A stretch of DNA of 52,130 nucleotides from an uncultured Alphaproteobacteria bacterium (GTDB lineage: Bacteria > Pseudomonadota > Alphaproteobacteria > Caulobacterales > Caulobacteraceae), in contig CAIJOB010000035.1 in assembly GCA_903822175.1 (NCBI GenBank), positions 1 to 52,130 on the forward strand, in the 5' to 3' direction. This document shows positions 1 to 9,660 of this stretch, in pieces. The notes beneath the pieces were generated by a model. That model had not been told where the DNA came from. It searched no databases and worked only from the letters and a program-made list of their open reading frames with translations. Position numbers and translations under genes: made by a program. How positions within the stretch are numbered: the stretch's first letter is position 1; each line of letters starts with the position of its first letter.

Positions 1-939
1 TACGCCCTCGACGGCGGCTACGCGCTCGCGGGCCAGACCGGGCTGCTGCTCGGCAACACCGGGGCCATGGCGCCGGCCTATGTGGTCGACATCACCTACC
101 CGCCCGGCGACGGGATGCACCGCAACGACGACCTGACCCACGCCAAGATTGCGCCGCTCATGCCGGGCGGCCCCAGCTTCGGCGGCGGCGGCGCGGCCTT
201 CGAAGCCTTCCTGCTGGAAGACCTGCGGCCGTTTATCGAGGCGAAGTTCCCGGTCGATCCCAGCCGCTCGGTGCTGTTTGGTCATTCCCTGGGCGGCCTG
301 TTCGCGGCCCGGGTCTTCGCCGACAAGCCCGACGCCTTCGCCGGCTGGATCATCGGCAGCGCCTCGGTCTGGGCCGACCCCGAGGTCGCCGCCGCCGTCG
401 CCAAGGCGGCTTCGAGCACCAAGGCCGCGCGCATCTACCTGAGCGTTGGCGAGTTCGAGGACGCGCTCACGCCCAACTCACCGCCGCGGATGCTGAACGG
501 GTTCAAGGCCCTGTCCGACGCCCTGAAGGGGCGGCCCGGGATCGCGCTGAAGACCCAGCTGTACCCGGGTGAGACCCACCTCTCCTACTATCCCCGGCTG
601 GTCACCGACGGCTTCTCCTTCGTCCTGCCGCCGCTCCGCCCGCTCAACTTCCGCGACCACCCGCTGACGGACGAGGGGGTGAAGCGCTACGTCGGCGTCT
701 ATGCGCTGCCGGATGGCCGCACGCTGACCATCCGGTTCCCCAAGGGGCCGCCGGGAGCGACGCCGGCGATGCTGCAGGCGCAGGTGACCGGCATCGCGCC
801 AGTGCCGCTGATGCAGAATGGCGGGGACCGATTCTACAATCCAACGTCCGATATCGACGCCACCTTCGACGGCAAGAGCCTGACCATGGTGGCGGACGGC
901 GTGAAGATGCGGGTGGAGAAGGTGAAGTCCGAGCCTTGA
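1..939 (+). CDS. alpha/beta-fold esterase (PF00756-like), 5' end outside window
   Basis: The reading frame is open from base 1, so the gene begins upstream and 312 residues are visible. An ATG at 67 exists, but the protein-like sequence before it argues against that start. The nucleophile elbow GHSLGG lies about 96 residues into the visible part, and a late GETH segment can supply the catalytic histidine. This arrangement resembles the esterase D / siderophore-esterase-like family, whose members hydrolyse small esters. The residues after the hydrolase core (about the last 90) form a separate small C-terminal region. The substrate cannot be told. It ends 10 bases from the convergent dxs gene. 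Confidence 0.8.
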   Translation, partial: YALDGGYALAGQTGLLLGNTGAMAPAYVVDITYPPGDGMHRNDDLTHAKIAPLMPGGPSFGGGGAAFEAFLLEDLRPFIEAKFPVDPSRSVLFGHSLGGLFAARVFADKPDAFAGWIIGSASVWADPEVAAAVAKAASSTKAARIYLSVGEFEDALTPNSPPRMLNGFKALSDALKGRPGIALKTQLYPGETHLSYYPRLVTDGFSFVLPPLRPLNFRDHPLTDEGVKRYVGVYALPDGRTLTIRFPKGPPGATPAMLQAQVTGIAPVPLMQNGGDRFYNPTSDIDATFDGKSLTMVADGVKMRVEKVKSEP

Positions 940-949
940 AGATTGGGCC

Positions 950-2863
950 CTAAGCGCGCCAGCCCTTGGCGATGGCGTTGTCCATGCCGAGCGCCGCCAG
1001 CGCGCCGCGCACGATGCCTTCGGCGTCGAGGCCGGCCTGGGCGTACATGACTTCCGGCTTGTCCTGATCCTGGAAGACGTCGGGCAGGACCAGGCTGCGG
1101 ATCTTCAGGCCGCGGTCGAGCGCGCCGTGGTCTGCGAGCGCCTGCAGGACGAACGAGCCGAAGCCGCCGACCGAGCCTTCCTCGACGGTGATCAGGGCCT
1201 CGTGGTCGCGGGCGAGCCGCAGGATCAGGTCGATGTCGAGCGGCTTGGCGAATCGAGCGTCAGCGACGGTGGCCGAGAGGCCGCGGGCGGCCAGCATGTC
1301 AGCGGCCTTCAGCGCTTCGGTGAGGCGCGTCCCGAACGACAGGATCGCGACGGCCGTGCCTTCGCGCACGATGCGGCCCTTGCCGATCTCGTAGGGGTCG
1401 GCGAGCGCGGGGATTTCGACGCCCGTCCCCTCGCCGCGCGGATAGCGGAAGGCCGACGGCCGGTCGTCGATCTCGACGGCCGTGGCGATGGCGCGGGCGA
1501 GTTCGGCTTCGTCGGCGGGGCCCATCAGCACCATGCCGGGCAGCGCGCCCATGAAGCCGAGGTCGAAGGACCCGGCGTGGGTCGGCCCATCGGCGCCCAC
1601 CAGGCCCGCGCGGTCCATGGCGAAGCGCACCGGCAGGCGCTGGATCGCCACGTCGTGGACAACCTGGTCGTAGCCGCGCTGCAGGAAGGTCGAATAGATC
1701 GCCGCGAACGGCTTCATCCCATCGGCGGCGAGGCCCGCGGCGAAGGTCACCGCGTGCTGCTCGGCGATGCCGACGTCGAAGGTGCGGTCCGGGAAGCGGT
1801 CGCCGAACAGGTCGAGGCCGGTGCCTGAGGGCATGGCGGCGGTGATGGCGACGATCTTGGGGTCGATCTCGGCCCGCTTGATCAGTTCCTGGGCGAAGAC
1901 CTTGGTGTAGCTGGGCGCGGCGGCCTGGCCCTTCGCCTGCTGACCGGTGACCACGTCGAACTTGACCACCGCGTGGTGCTTGTCGGCGGCGTTCTCGGCC
2001 GGGCCATAGCCCTTGCCCTTCTGGGTGACCACGTGGACCAGCACCGGGCGGTCGTTGATCTCGCGGGCGTTCTGCAGCACGTGGACCAGCGCATCCATGT
2101 CGTGCCCATCGATGGGGCCCACGTAATAGAAGCCCAGCTCCTCGAAGAAGGTGCCGCCGGTGACCATGCCGCGGGCGAATTCCTCCGCCTTGCGGGCGGC
2201 CTCCTGCATGGGCTTGGGCAGCACCCTGGCCACCGACTTGCCGACCTTGCGCAGCGACTGGTAGCCGCCGCCGGAGACCAGGCGCGCCATGTAGGCGCTC
2301 ATCCCGCCGACCGGCGGGGCGATCGACATGTCGTTGTCGTTGAGGATGACGGTCAGCTGCTTGGTGGTCTCGCAGGCCTGGTTCATCGCCTCATAGGCCA
2401 TGCCAGCGCTCATCGAGCCGTCGCCGATCACGGCGACCACCTTGTTGTCCTCACCCTTCTGGTCGCGGGCGGCAGCGAAGCCGAGCGCCGCCGAGATCGA
2501 GGTCGCCGCGTGCGCCGCGCCGAACGGGTCGTAGGGGCTTTCCGCCCGCTTGGTGAAGCCCGACAGCCCGCCGCCCTGGCGCAGGGTGCGGATGCGGTCG
2601 CGGCGGCCGGTGAGGATTTTGTGTGGATAGGCCTGGTGGCCGACGTCCCAGATCAGGATGTCCTTGGGCGTCTCATAGACATGGTGCAGGGCGACGGTCA
2701 GCTCGACCACGCCAAGCCCGGCGCCCAGATGCCCACCGGTCTGGGAGACCGCGTCGATGGTCTCGGCCCGAAGCTCTTCGGCCAGCGTCTTCAACTGGGC
2801 GATCGTCATGCCGCGGGTGTCGGCGGGCGAGGCGACCGTGTCGAGCAGAGGGGTGTCAGGCAT
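950..2863 (-). CDS. dxs: 1-deoxy-D-xylulose-5-phosphate synthase
   Basis: 637 aa, the normal family length. It condenses pyruvate with glyceraldehyde 3-phosphate using thiamine diphosphate, the entry step of the MEP isoprenoid pathway in the cytoplasm. The family signature [13 protein letters not shown] is at residues 75-87. The TPP/Mg motif starts at GDG 147-149 and continues to the asparagine in ILNDND (about 174-179). The transketolase-like pyrimidine domain and C-terminal domain follow. It is the last gene of a leftward operon behind ispA, 41 bases downstream, so precursor synthesis and prenyl-chain elongation are expressed together. Confidence 0.97.
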   Translation of the reverse strand: MPDTPLLDTVASPADTRGMTIAQLKTLAEELRAETIDAVSQTGGHLGAGLGVVELTVALHHVYETPKDILIWDVGHQAYPHKILTGRRDRIRTLRQGGGLSGFTKRAESPYDPFGAAHAATSISAALGFAAARDQKGEDNKVVAVIGDGSMSAGMAYEAMNQACETTKQLTVILNDNDMSIAPPVGGMSAYMARLVSGGGYQSLRKVGKSVARVLPKPMQEAARKAEEFARGMVTGGTFFEELGFYYVGPIDGHDMDALVHVLQNAREINDRPVLVHVVTQKGKGYGPAENAADKHHAVVKFDVVTGQQAKGQAAAPSYTKVFAQELIKRAEIDPKIVAITAAMPSGTGLDLFGDRFPDRTFDVGIAEQHAVTFAAGLAADGMKPFAAIYSTFLQRGYDQVVHDVAIQRLPVRFAMDRAGLVGADGPTHAGSFDLGFMGALPGMVLMGPADEAELARAIATAVEIDDRPSAFRYPRGEGTGVEIPALADPYEIGKGRIVREGTAVAILSFGTRLTEALKAADMLAARGLSATVADARFAKPLDIDLILRLARDHEALITVEEGSVGGFGSFVLQALADHGALDRGLKIRSLVLPDVFQDQDKPEVMYAQAGLDAEGIVRGALAALGMDNAIAKGWRA

Positions 2864-2904
2864 GGATCTTAAGCGGACCGGCGGCCAAGAACTGGGGACG
2901 GGAA

Positions 2905-3822
2905 CTAGTTTCGGCGCTCTAACACGAAATCGACGCTCGCCCGCAGGAATTCGGCCGCCATGCCGAAGGGCTCCAGATGGTCCTTGGTCTGGTCGCGCAG
3001 CAGGCTCAGCCGCTCGCGCGCGGCGTCGACGCCCAGCAGGGTGACGAAGTTCGCCTTGCCCTTGTCGGCATCCTTGCCGACCGCCTTGCCCAGGCTCTCC
3101 GCATCGCCCTCGGCGTCCAGCAGGTCGTCGACGATCTGATAGGCTAGGCCCAGGTCGTGGGCGAAAGCCAGCAAGGCGTGGCGCTCCGAATCCTTAGCTC
3201 GCGCGATCACCATCGGCAGCTCGAACGCGCAGGCGATCAGCGCTCCGGTCTTCAGCCGCTGCATGCGCGCCACCCCGCCCAGATCGTCGCGGACGCCCAG
3301 AATGTCGATCATCTGGCCGCCGGCCATCCCCTTGGCCCCCGACGCCTGGGCAAGCTTCATCACCAGCTCGGCGCGGACCCCGCCGTCGGAATGGGTGTCC
3401 GGATGCGCCAAGATCTCGAAGGCGGCAGTCTGCAGGGCGTCGCCCGCCAGGACCGCGGTCGCCTCGTCATAGGCCTTGTGGGTGGTCGCCCGGCCGCGAC
3501 GCATATCGTCGTCGTCCATGCACGGCAGGTCGTCGTGGATCAGGCTGTAGGCGTGGATGCACTCGAGCGCGCAGGCAGCGCGCAGCACCGAGCGTTCCGG
3601 CGCATCGAACATCTTGCCGGTCTCCAGCGCGAAGAAGGTGCGCAGCCGCTTGCCGGGGCCGAGCGCCGCATAGCGCATGGCCTCGGTCAGCCGGCCCTCG
3701 GGCCCGTCCGCCCGGGGCAGCAGTTCGTCCAACGCAACAGTGACCAGATCGGCGGCCTGGGCCACGCGATGAGAAATGGCTCCGGTCCGGGGCGCCGGCC
3801 CGCCTGGATCGTTGGCGGGCAT
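2905..3822 (-). CDS. ispA: farnesyl diphosphate synthase / short-chain polyprenyl synthetase
   Basis: 305 aa. It adds isopentenyl diphosphate units to DMAPP/GPP to make farnesyl diphosphate (geranylgeranyl diphosphate is possible). The first aspartate-rich motif [10 protein letters not shown] is at residues 97-106, preceded by AYSLIH as in E. coli IspA. The second motif, DDLLD, is at 232-236. The start codon overlaps the xseB stop in a TGATG arrangement, which suggests translational coupling. It lies between xseB and dxs, a common alphaproteobacterial order. Chain-length specificity is inferred from similarity to IspA. Confidence 0.93.
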   Translation of the reverse strand: MPANDPGGPAPRTGAISHRVAQAADLVTVALDELLPRADGPEGRLTEAMRYAALGPGKRLRTFFALETGKMFDAPERSVLRAACALECIHAYSLIHDDLPCMDDDDMRRGRATTHKAYDEATAVLAGDALQTAAFEILAHPDTHSDGGVRAELVMKLAQASGAKGMAGGQMIDILGVRDDLGGVARMQRLKTGALIACAFELPMVIARAKDSERHALLAFAHDLGLAYQIVDDLLDAEGDAESLGKAVGKDADKGKANFVTLLGVDAARERLSLLRDQTKDHLEPFGMAAEFLRASVDFVLERRN

Positions 3823-4067
3823 CAGCTGAACTCGGCGGGTTCGACTCCTGGCGCGCCGCCACCCGCGCCCACGACGATCTTCTCCACGCGCAGGCGCGCG
3901 GCCTCGAGCCGCGTCTCGCAGTGAGCCTTTAGGGCCGCGCCGCGCTCGTACATGCGGATCGAGTCCTCAAGCGGCGCCTGGCCGCTCTCCAGCCGCGCGA
4001 CGATCTGCTCGAGCTCGGCCAGCGCCTGCTCGAAGCTGAGAGTGGTGATGTCGGCCGGTTCGGACAT
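3822..4067 (-). CDS. xseB: exodeoxyribonuclease VII small subunit
   Basis: 81 aa, the usual size. It is the small subunit of exonuclease VII, which with XseA degrades single-stranded DNA into oligonucleotides. The motif [20 protein letters not shown] and the following PLEDS..MYERG segment are diagnostic of XseB. A good ribosome site (AGGA, 6-7 bases upstream) overlaps the stop codon of the preceding phosphatase gene. Its stop overlaps the ispA start by one base. xseA is not in the window, so the complex is encoded at two loci. Confidence 0.95.
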   Translation of the reverse strand: MSEPADITTLSFEQALAELEQIVARLESGQAPLEDSIRMYERGAALKAHCETRLEAARLRVEKIVVGAGGGAPGVEPAEFS

Positions 4068-4075
4068 GGGGTTTC

Positions 4076-4672
4076 CTAGCGCCGCTGGAAGCGCCGCGTC
4101 GACCAGTATTTGTAGCCTTCGCGCTTAGTCCGCCGCCAGCCGCGCCGCCGCAGCGACCGGTCAATGAGCAGGTTGAAGAACCCGTGCGCCAGGACCACCA
4201 CGTCCTGCCCGCTCTCGGCGATCGCGACGAGCTTGGCCGCCGCGCGGTCCGCCCGGGCTTCAGATTCCCGGCGGCTCTCCTCGCCCTGGTGATGATTGAA
4301 GAACCACCAGTGGAAACGGGCCAAAAACCCCCAAATCCGCGGCGAGAGTCGGATCCACGACGGCCAGCGCGGCGGCGGCAAGGGCGCCTCCACAAGCACC
4401 TCGTCGCGTTCGAAGTCCCGGCCCTTGCCCACGGCCTGAGCGCTTTCGATGGCTCTCAGGCGAGTGGAAGAGATCAGCACGTCGCAGGCCTCCACATGAC
4501 CTATCAGCGCAGCCGGCGGCGTCTGGCCGGGCAACAGGCCCATGATCTCATAGCGGGCCCAGAAGTCGCGGTATTCGCCGGCCGAGAGCCGCACTTTGCG
4601 CGACAAGGCCGGCTCCCCGTGGCGGACGAGCGTGATCGCGCCGGGCTGGACGTCTAGCCTCGGACCCCCCAC
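4076..4672 (-). CDS. histidine phosphatase (phosphoglycerate mutase-like) family protein
   Basis: 198 aa. The phosphohistidine motif LVRHGEP places the catalytic His at 18. SSTRLRAIESA (69-79) is the usual second conserved block, and VLAHGFFN supplies the second active-site His (163). This predicts a small cytoplasmic phosphatase, but the substrate is unknown. A Trp/Phe-rich stretch near residues 111-126 (FLARFHWWFF) is unusual for the family and could pack against a membrane or partner. The gene sits 11 bases after the HDAC-like gene and 8 bases before xseB, so it is co-transcribed with the isoprenoid genes. Confidence 0.85.
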   Translation of the reverse strand: MGGPRLDVQPGAITLVRHGEPALSRKVRLSAGEYRDFWARYEIMGLLPGQTPPAALIGHVEACDVLISSTRLRAIESAQAVGKGRDFERDEVLVEAPLPPPRWPSWIRLSPRIWGFLARFHWWFFNHHQGEESRRESEARADRAAAKLVAIAESGQDVVVLAHGFFNLLIDRSLRRRGWRRTKREGYKYWSTRRFQRR

Positions 4673-4683
4673 GCGCTTCGCCC

Positions 4684-5607
4684 CTAACCCTCGGAAAGAG
4701 CCCGTACGTGCGCGACCGCCGACGAGCCCAATGCTTCAAGGTCGTAACCGCCCTCCAGCGAGGACACAACCCGGCCCTTGGCGTGGCGGTTGGCCACGGA
4801 CGCGATCGCGCGGGTGGCCCAGGCGAAGTCCTCGGCCTCCAGCGACTGGCCGCCGCCGCCCACCGGGTCGCGCACATGGGCGTCAAAGCCGGCGGAGATG
4901 ATGATCAGGTCCGGGGCGAAGGCGTCGACCTTGGGCATCAGGCTCTCGAAGGCCTTGCGCCAGACCTCGCGGCTGCCGCCCTGCGGGGCAACCGCGTTGG
5001 CGATATTGGCCGAGACCGGCTCGTCCGGATGGCCGGTGCCAGGCCACATGGGCCATTGCTGGATCGAGGCCAGGAACAGGCCGTCCTCGCCGTTGAACGC
5101 GGCCTGGGTGCCGTTGCCGTGGTGGATGTCGAAGTCGACGACGGCCACCTTCTTCAGGCCCGCGGCCTGGGCGGCGCGGGCGGCGATGGCCACGTTGGAG
5201 AAGATGCAGAAGCCCATGGGCAGGCCGGGCTCGGCGTGGTGGCCGGGCGGGCGCACGGCGCAGAAGGCGCGATCGGCCTCGCCGGCGGCCACGTCGCGCA
5301 CCGCGGCCACCACCGCGCCGGCGGCGCGGCGTGCGGCGTTCAGGCTGCCCGCCGACATGTAGGTGTCCTCGTCGAGCTTCAGCCGCCCGGCGGCAGGTTG
5401 GCTGGCGAAGATCGCGTCGAGGTAGGGCCGGCGGTGGACGCGGGCGAGGTCCGCCTCCTCCACCAGGGGCGCGTCGCGAACCATGAAGCGCATGTCGCTG
5501 TCGCTCAGCGCCTCGGTCACCGCCCGCAGCCGCTCGGGCCGCTCCGGGTGGCGGTCGCCTGGACGGTGGTCGAGCATGTCGACATGGGTGTAGAGCGCGA
5601 CAGTCAT
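4684..5607 (-). CDS. histone deacetylase / acetoin utilisation family deacetylase
   Basis: 307 aa, Zn-dependent arginase/deacetylase fold. Visible signature elements are RPPGHHAEP (His 123-124, general base pair), [11 protein letters not shown] (zinc ligands D160 and H162), AGFDAH (third ligand D242) and GGYDL (Tyr 288 next to the substrate). Bacterial members of this branch remove acetyl groups from polyamines or small acylated amides; the substrate here is not known. It is the first gene of the leftward operon that runs to dxs. Its ribosome site (TAGGAT) lies in the 27-base gap shared with the divergent acetyltransferase gene. Confidence 0.92.
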   Translation of the reverse strand: MTVALYTHVDMLDHRPGDRHPERPERLRAVTEALSDSDMRFMVRDAPLVEEADLARVHRRPYLDAIFASQPAAGRLKLDEDTYMSAGSLNAARRAAGAVVAAVRDVAAGEADRAFCAVRPPGHHAEPGLPMGFCIFSNVAIAARAAQAAGLKKVAVVDFDIHHGNGTQAAFNGEDGLFLASIQQWPMWPGTGHPDEPVSANIANAVAPQGGSREVWRKAFESLMPKVDAFAPDLIIISAGFDAHVRDPVGGGGQSLEAEDFAWATRAIASVANRHAKGRVVSSLEGGYDLEALGSSAVAHVRALSEG

Positions 5608-5634
5608 GCTTCATCCTAACTCAGATTCCGTTTC

Positions 5635-6207
5635 ATGCCCGAACCCCTGATCCGCCGCGCCGGGTCCGCCGACGCGGAAACCCTTTCCGCCATCGGCGCC
5701 GAGACCTTCGTCGAGACCTTCGGGCATCTCTATCCGCCGGACGACCTCGCGACCTTTCTGGCCGAGGCCTACAACCTGGACCGCACCCGCGCCGACCTGG
5801 CCGATCCCGACAAGGCCTCCTGGCTCGTGGAGGCAGACGGCGCCGTGGTCGGATATGCGCTGGCCGGCCCTTGCGGCCTGCCGCATCCCGAGGTCACGCC
5901 CGGGTGTGGCGAGCTGAAGCGGATCTATCTGCGCAAAGCCTGGCAGGGCGGCGGTCTGGGCGCGCGGCTCTATGCCGAGACCCTGGCCTGGCTCGAGACC
6001 GCGGGCCCGCGCACCGTCTGGCTCGGGGTCTGGTCGGAGAATCACGGCGCGCAGCGGTTCTACGCCCGCCAGGGGTTCGAGAAGGTCGGCGAATATGGCT
6101 TCGCGGTGGGAAGCATAGTCGACCACGAATACATTCTCAGGCGAGATGGGAACAGTTTTGCCGGCGGGACCGCGAAATCGGCGTCAAACGAACACAATCT
6201 CGCCTGA
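5635..6207 (+). CDS. GNAT family N-acetyltransferase
   Basis: 190 aa. The acetyl-CoA binding motif A is recognisable at residues 93-112 (ELKRIYL...WQGGGLG), followed by a motif B region ending near EYGFAVGSIVDHEYILRR. About 20 residues beyond the usual end carry no recognisable motif. The acyl acceptor is unknown. It is transcribed away from the HDAC-like deacetylase with only 27 bases between the start codons, so an acetylase and a deacetylase share a divergent control region. No good Shine-Dalgarno sequence precedes this ATG, so translation may be weak or leaderless. Confidence 0.88.
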   Translation: MPEPLIRRAGSADAETLSAIGAETFVETFGHLYPPDDLATFLAEAYNLDRTRADLADPDKASWLVEADGAVVGYALAGPCGLPHPEVTPGCGELKRIYLRKAWQGGGLGARLYAETLAWLETAGPRTVWLGVWSENHGAQRFYARQGFEKVGEYGFAVGSIVDHEYILRRDGNSFAGGTAKSASNEHNLA

Positions 6208-6325
6208 ATTGGCCGATGATGCGGTAGAATATTGCCGCGATTTAACCTTTCGGCCCTTGGCGGGAAGCTCTGCATTTGGGACTCTGCGCGCTGGACCTAC
6301 TCAGTAGCGAGGCGCGGGCGGGCGC

Positions 6326-6871
6326 ATGCTCAGGATCGGCTATGTAAGGCTGCGCGAGGCGCCGCTTGGGAGCGAGCCGTCGCCTGAGCGTGACGCGTCT
6401 GGCGACGCCGCCCAGGACGCGGCGGACCTGCGCGCGGCCGGCTGCCAGGTGGTCCGCGCCGAGGAACCGCCGCAGCCGGGCGCCGACCCCTTCGCGACCC
6501 TGCATTCGATCCTCGACTTCATCGGCTCCGGCGACGAGCTGGTGGTCGGGCGGCTGGACTATCTGGGCGCCAGCGGGCGCGCCATGCTGGCGGTGCTGGA
6601 GCGCCTGGAGCGGCGCGGCGCCAGCCTGCAGATCCTCAATCCCGGCCTCTCCAGCCGCGGCCCGGGCGGCCAGGCCCTGCGCGCGGCGCTGGAGGCGGTG
6701 GCGACTCTGGAGCCGGTGGGCGCCGCGCGCAGCCGCAAGCCCGCCGCGACCCAGGAGATCCGCGCCCTGCAACGCGCCGGCGTCGGCCCGGTCGAGATCG
6801 CGCGCCGCCTGGGCGTCAGCCGCATGACCGTCTGGCGCAAGCTGCGCGCCCTGGAACCCTGCGGCGGCTAG
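6326..6871 (+). CDS. resolvase-fold HTH protein with degenerate active site
   Basis: 181 aa. Residues 1-110 follow the fold of the serine recombinase N-terminal domain: LRIGYVR at the start, ELVVGRLDYLGAS at 71-83 (compare xLVVxxLDRLGRS) and LERLERRGASLQIL. Residues 144-172 form a resolvase-type helix-turn-helix (VEIARRLGVSRMTVWRKL). The nucleophilic serine of the YxRxS motif is Arg10, and the active-site arginines of canonical enzymes correspond to Pro, Tyr79 and Ala82, so DNA cleavage is not expected. A DNA-binding regulator is the likely role. Its stop codon interlocks with that of the convergent emrB-like gene at a CTAG. Confidence 0.75.
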   Translation: MLRIGYVRLREAPLGSEPSPERDASGDAAQDAADLRAAGCQVVRAEEPPQPGADPFATLHSILDFIGSGDELVVGRLDYLGASGRAMLAVLERLERRGASLQILNPGLSSRGPGGQALRAALEAVATLEPVGAARSRKPAATQEIRALQRAGVGPVEIARRLGVSRMTVWRKLRALEPCGG

Positions 6872-8430
6872 TCCGCCGCGTGCGCGGAGCCGCCGCCGGC
6901 CAGGGCCTTCTTGGTCAGCCAGATGCAGGGGATCAGCACCACCATGGCGAAGGCCGCGATGCGGAAGATGTCGTCGGTGGCCAGCAGGAAGGCCTGGGCG
7001 GTCACCTGATTGGTCACCATGCCCACCGACTGCTGCAGGCTCATGCCCATGCCCTGCAGCCTGCCGATCGCGCCGGTGAATGCCGGATCGGTTGAGCCGA
7101 TGACCTCTGACAGCCGGCTCTGGTGCATGTTGGCCGACTGCTCCCACCAGGTGCCGACGACCGAGGCCGCGAAGCTGCCGGCGGTGATCCGCAGGAAGTT
7201 GTAGAGGCCCGACGCCTGCGGCACCTGATTGCCCTGCACCCCGTTCAGGGTGAGCGTCACCATGGAGACGAAGAAGGTGCTCATGGCGATCCCCTGCACC
7301 AGCATCGGCACCACCAGGACGCCAAAGCTGACGTCGGTGGTGTAGAGCGAGCGCAGGTAGAACGAGGCGGCGAAGGCCAGCAGCGACAGGCTGGCGGTCC
7401 AGCGCGCGTCGATCTTGCTCATCGCCCGGGCCGCGAACGGCGTCAGGATCACCGCCACCACGCCGGAGGGCGCCGCCACCAGGCCGGCCCAAGTGGCGAT
7501 GTAGCCCATCCGGGTCTGCAGCCAGAGCGGCTGCAACAGGTTGGCGCCGAAGAACAGCGCGTAGCCGATGCAGGACACCATGGTGGCGATCACGAAGTTG
7601 CGCGACTTCATCAGGCTGAGGTCGACGATCGGATTGGCCTCGTTCAGTTCCCAGATCAGCCAGGCGATGAAGCCGATGATGGCGATGATCAGCTCGACGA
7701 CGATCGCCGCCGAATGGAACCAGTCGGCGTCCTTGCCGGTGTCCAGCATCACCTGCAGCGCGCCCACCCAGGTGAGCAGCAGGAAGAAGCCGGTGCGGTC
7801 GATCGGCACCACGCGGGTCGGGGTCTCGCGGCTGCGCATGTTCCGCCAGCAGAGGACCGCGCAGATGATCCCCACCGGCACATTGATCAGGAAGATCCAC
7901 GGCCAGGAGATGTTGTCGGAGATATAGCCGCCCAGGATCGGCCCGCTGATCGGCGCCACGAGCGTGGTCATCGACCAGATGGCCAGCGCGGTGCCGCGCT
8001 TGGAGGCGGGGAAAATCATGATCAGCAGCGCCTGCGACCCGGGGATCATCGGGCCGGAGACCGCGCCCTGCAGGATGCGGAAGGCGATCAGCGACGGCAG
8101 ATTCCAGGAGATGCCGCAGAGGAACGAGGCGATGGTGAACATCACCACCGAGCCCACGAAGGTCTTCACCACCCCGTAGCGCATCATCAGCCAGCCGGTC
8201 AGCGGCACCGAGACGCCGTTGGCCACCGCAAACGAGGTGATCACCCAGGTGCCCTGGCTGGTGGCGACGCCGAGGTTGCCCGAGATGGTCGGGATGGAAA
8301 CGTTGGCGATGGTGCCGTCCAGCACCTGCATGAAGGTGCCGAGCGCGAGCGCGATCGAGGTGATCGCCAACAGCGCGCCGGTCATCGGGGCAGGCATTGC
8401 GGGCGCGGTGGCTGTGCCGGTGCTGGCCAT
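6868..8430 (-). CDS. DHA2-family MFS multidrug efflux permease (EmrB-like)
   Basis: 520 aa with about 14 hydrophobic segments, the DHA2 layout. The TM1 motif QVLDGTIANVSIPTI and the following GTWVITSFAVANGVSVPLTGWL are typical of EmrB/QacA-type proton antiporters. It sits in the inner membrane and would pass substrate to the EmrA-like adaptor encoded 23 bases upstream and to the NodT-type channel. It is the third gene of the nodT-emrA-emrB operon controlled from the 11.1 kb promoter. Substrates are unknown but probably include hydrophobic toxicants. Confidence 0.93.
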   Translation of the reverse strand: MASTGTATAPAMPAPMTGALLAITSIALALGTFMQVLDGTIANVSIPTISGNLGVATSQGTWVITSFAVANGVSVPLTGWLMMRYGVVKTFVGSVVMFTIASFLCGISWNLPSLIAFRILQGAVSGPMIPGSQALLIMIFPASKRGTALAIWSMTTLVAPISGPILGGYISDNISWPWIFLINVPVGIICAVLCWRNMRSRETPTRVVPIDRTGFFLLLTWVGALQVMLDTGKDADWFHSAAIVVELIIAIIGFIAWLIWELNEANPIVDLSLMKSRNFVIATMVSCIGYALFFGANLLQPLWLQTRMGYIATWAGLVAAPSGVVAVILTPFAARAMSKIDARWTASLSLLAFAASFYLRSLYTTDVSFGVLVVPMLVQGIAMSTFFVSMVTLTLNGVQGNQVPQASGLYNFLRITAGSFAASVVGTWWEQSANMHQSRLSEVIGSTDPAFTGAIGRLQGMGMSLQQSVGMVTNQVTAQAFLLATDDIFRIAAFAMVVLIPCIWLTKKALAGGGSAHAAD

Positions 8431-8453
8431 GATCTGAGCCTTGGGGCCTAGGC

Positions 8454-9578
8454 CTAGTTCGCGTTCGCGATGTCGATCGAGGCCTTCATCGACAGCCCCA
8501 CCCGCAGCGGATGCTGCGCCAGCTCCTTGGGGTCCAGGTCGATGCGCACCGGCAGGCGCTGCACCACCTTGATCCAGTTGCCCGACGCGTTCTGGGCCGG
8601 GATCAGCGAGAAGGCCGAGCCGGTGCCGCCGGAGAGGCCGCGCACCTTGCCGTGGAACTTCACCTTGGAGCCGTAGAGGTCGGAGGTGAGCGTCACCGCC
8701 TGGCCGGGCCGCACCTTGTCGAGCTGCACTTCCTTGAAGTTGGCGTCCACATAGGCCTCGCTGGCCGGGACGATAGCCATCAGGGGCGCGCCGACGGCGA
8801 CCTGCTGGCCGACTTCCACCTGCTTCTTGGAGACGATGCCATCGAGGGGCGCCTTAAGCACCGTGCGCGTCAGCATCAGCTGGGCGGCGTCCAGGCGGGC
8901 GCGGGCGGCGGCGACCTCGGGGTTCTGCTCGAGGCTGACGCCGGCGATCAGCACGTGGTTGGCCTCGCGGCTGCCGGCGGCGGCGGCGCGGCTGGCCTGC
9001 GCCTGGGCGAGCGCGGCCTGGGCCTCGGTGTATTTGTTCTTGGCGTTGGTCAGTTCGTCGCCGGAGACCGCGCCGGAGGCCGACAGCGCCTGGCGCCGGT
9101 CGAGGTCGGTCTTGGCCCGGTCGAGGTCGGAGCGGGCGCGGGCGATGTCGGCGTCGCGGGCGGCGACCTGGCCGGCCAGCGCTGTGTCGCTGGCGCCATA
9201 GCCCTGCACCTTGCGCTCCGCCTGGCCAAGCGCCGCCTGCGCCTGCTCGACGGCGATTTTGGCGTCGGCGTCGTCGAGCACCACCAGCGGCTGGCCGGCC
9301 TTCACCTGCTGCGTCTCGCGGACCAGCACCTGGGCGACCGGCCCGGCGATCAGCGGCGTCACCTGGGCGACGTCGGCGCCCACATAGGCGTTGTCGGTCG
9401 TGACTGTCTTGCCGGTGAACAGGACGGCGTAGACCGCGTAGAGCGCGACGCCGATGACCACCAGGACCGCCAGCACGATCAGCAGGCGTCGGCGGCGGGC
9501 TTGCGCCGCGGTGGGACCAGACGCGACGCGGGCCGGTGCGGCGGCGGCGGGCTTTTCGAGGGCGGCGGTGTCGGACAT
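8454..9578 (-). CDS. EmrA-like HlyD-family membrane fusion protein
   Basis: 374 aa from the chosen ATG at 9578 (MSDTAALEKP). This start has AAGGA eight bases upstream; an in-frame ATG at 9611 has no ribosome site. A cytoplasmic N-terminus precedes one membrane helix (31-53), then the EmrA signature TDNAYVGADVAQVTPLIAG. Next come a lipoyl-like domain split by a long alpha-hairpin (coiled coil, about 100-210) and beta-barrel segments with GQQVAVGAPL. It links the EmrB-like pump to the outer membrane factor across the periplasm. Confidence 0.93.
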   Translation of the reverse strand: MSDTAALEKPAAAAPARVASGPTAAQARRRRLLIVLAVLVVIGVALYAVYAVLFTGKTVTTDNAYVGADVAQVTPLIAGPVAQVLVRETQQVKAGQPLVVLDDADAKIAVEQAQAALGQAERKVQGYGASDTALAGQVAARDADIARARSDLDRAKTDLDRRQALSASGAVSGDELTNAKNKYTEAQAALAQAQASRAAAAGSREANHVLIAGVSLEQNPEVAAARARLDAAQLMLTRTVLKAPLDGIVSKKQVEVGQQVAVGAPLMAIVPASEAYVDANFKEVQLDKVRPGQAVTLTSDLYGSKVKFHGKVRGLSGGTGSAFSLIPAQNASGNWIKVVQRLPVRIDLDPKELAQHPLRVGLSMKASIDIANAN

Positions 9579-9660
9579 CGGGGTGGTCCTTGGAGTCGGG
9601 CGGAAGTTCATGAGGCTAACGGGGGCTTTGTCGAGTCAGGTTGGGTCAGGTGGTTAGGTC

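Noticed and set aside
1973..2872. Long plus-strand frame opposite dxs (299 codons)
   Set aside because: It is a shadow of dxs in GC-rich DNA: His/Gly/Asp-rich, with no recognisable domain, while the minus strand has a complete enzyme.
6326..6871. Serine recombinase as a sign of an integrated mobile element
   Set aside because: The active site is lost, no att-like repeats or other mobile genes are present, and the flanking genes are ordinary chromosomal genes.
7123..8451. 442-codon plus-strand frame opposite the EmrB-like gene
   Set aside because: Antisense shadow with heavy His/Arg/Gly content; the minus strand shows a full 14-helix transporter.
9579..9611. Upstream start for the EmrA-like protein at 9611
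   Set aside because: No ribosome site precedes it, whereas AAGGA precedes the ATG at 9578 at good spacing.
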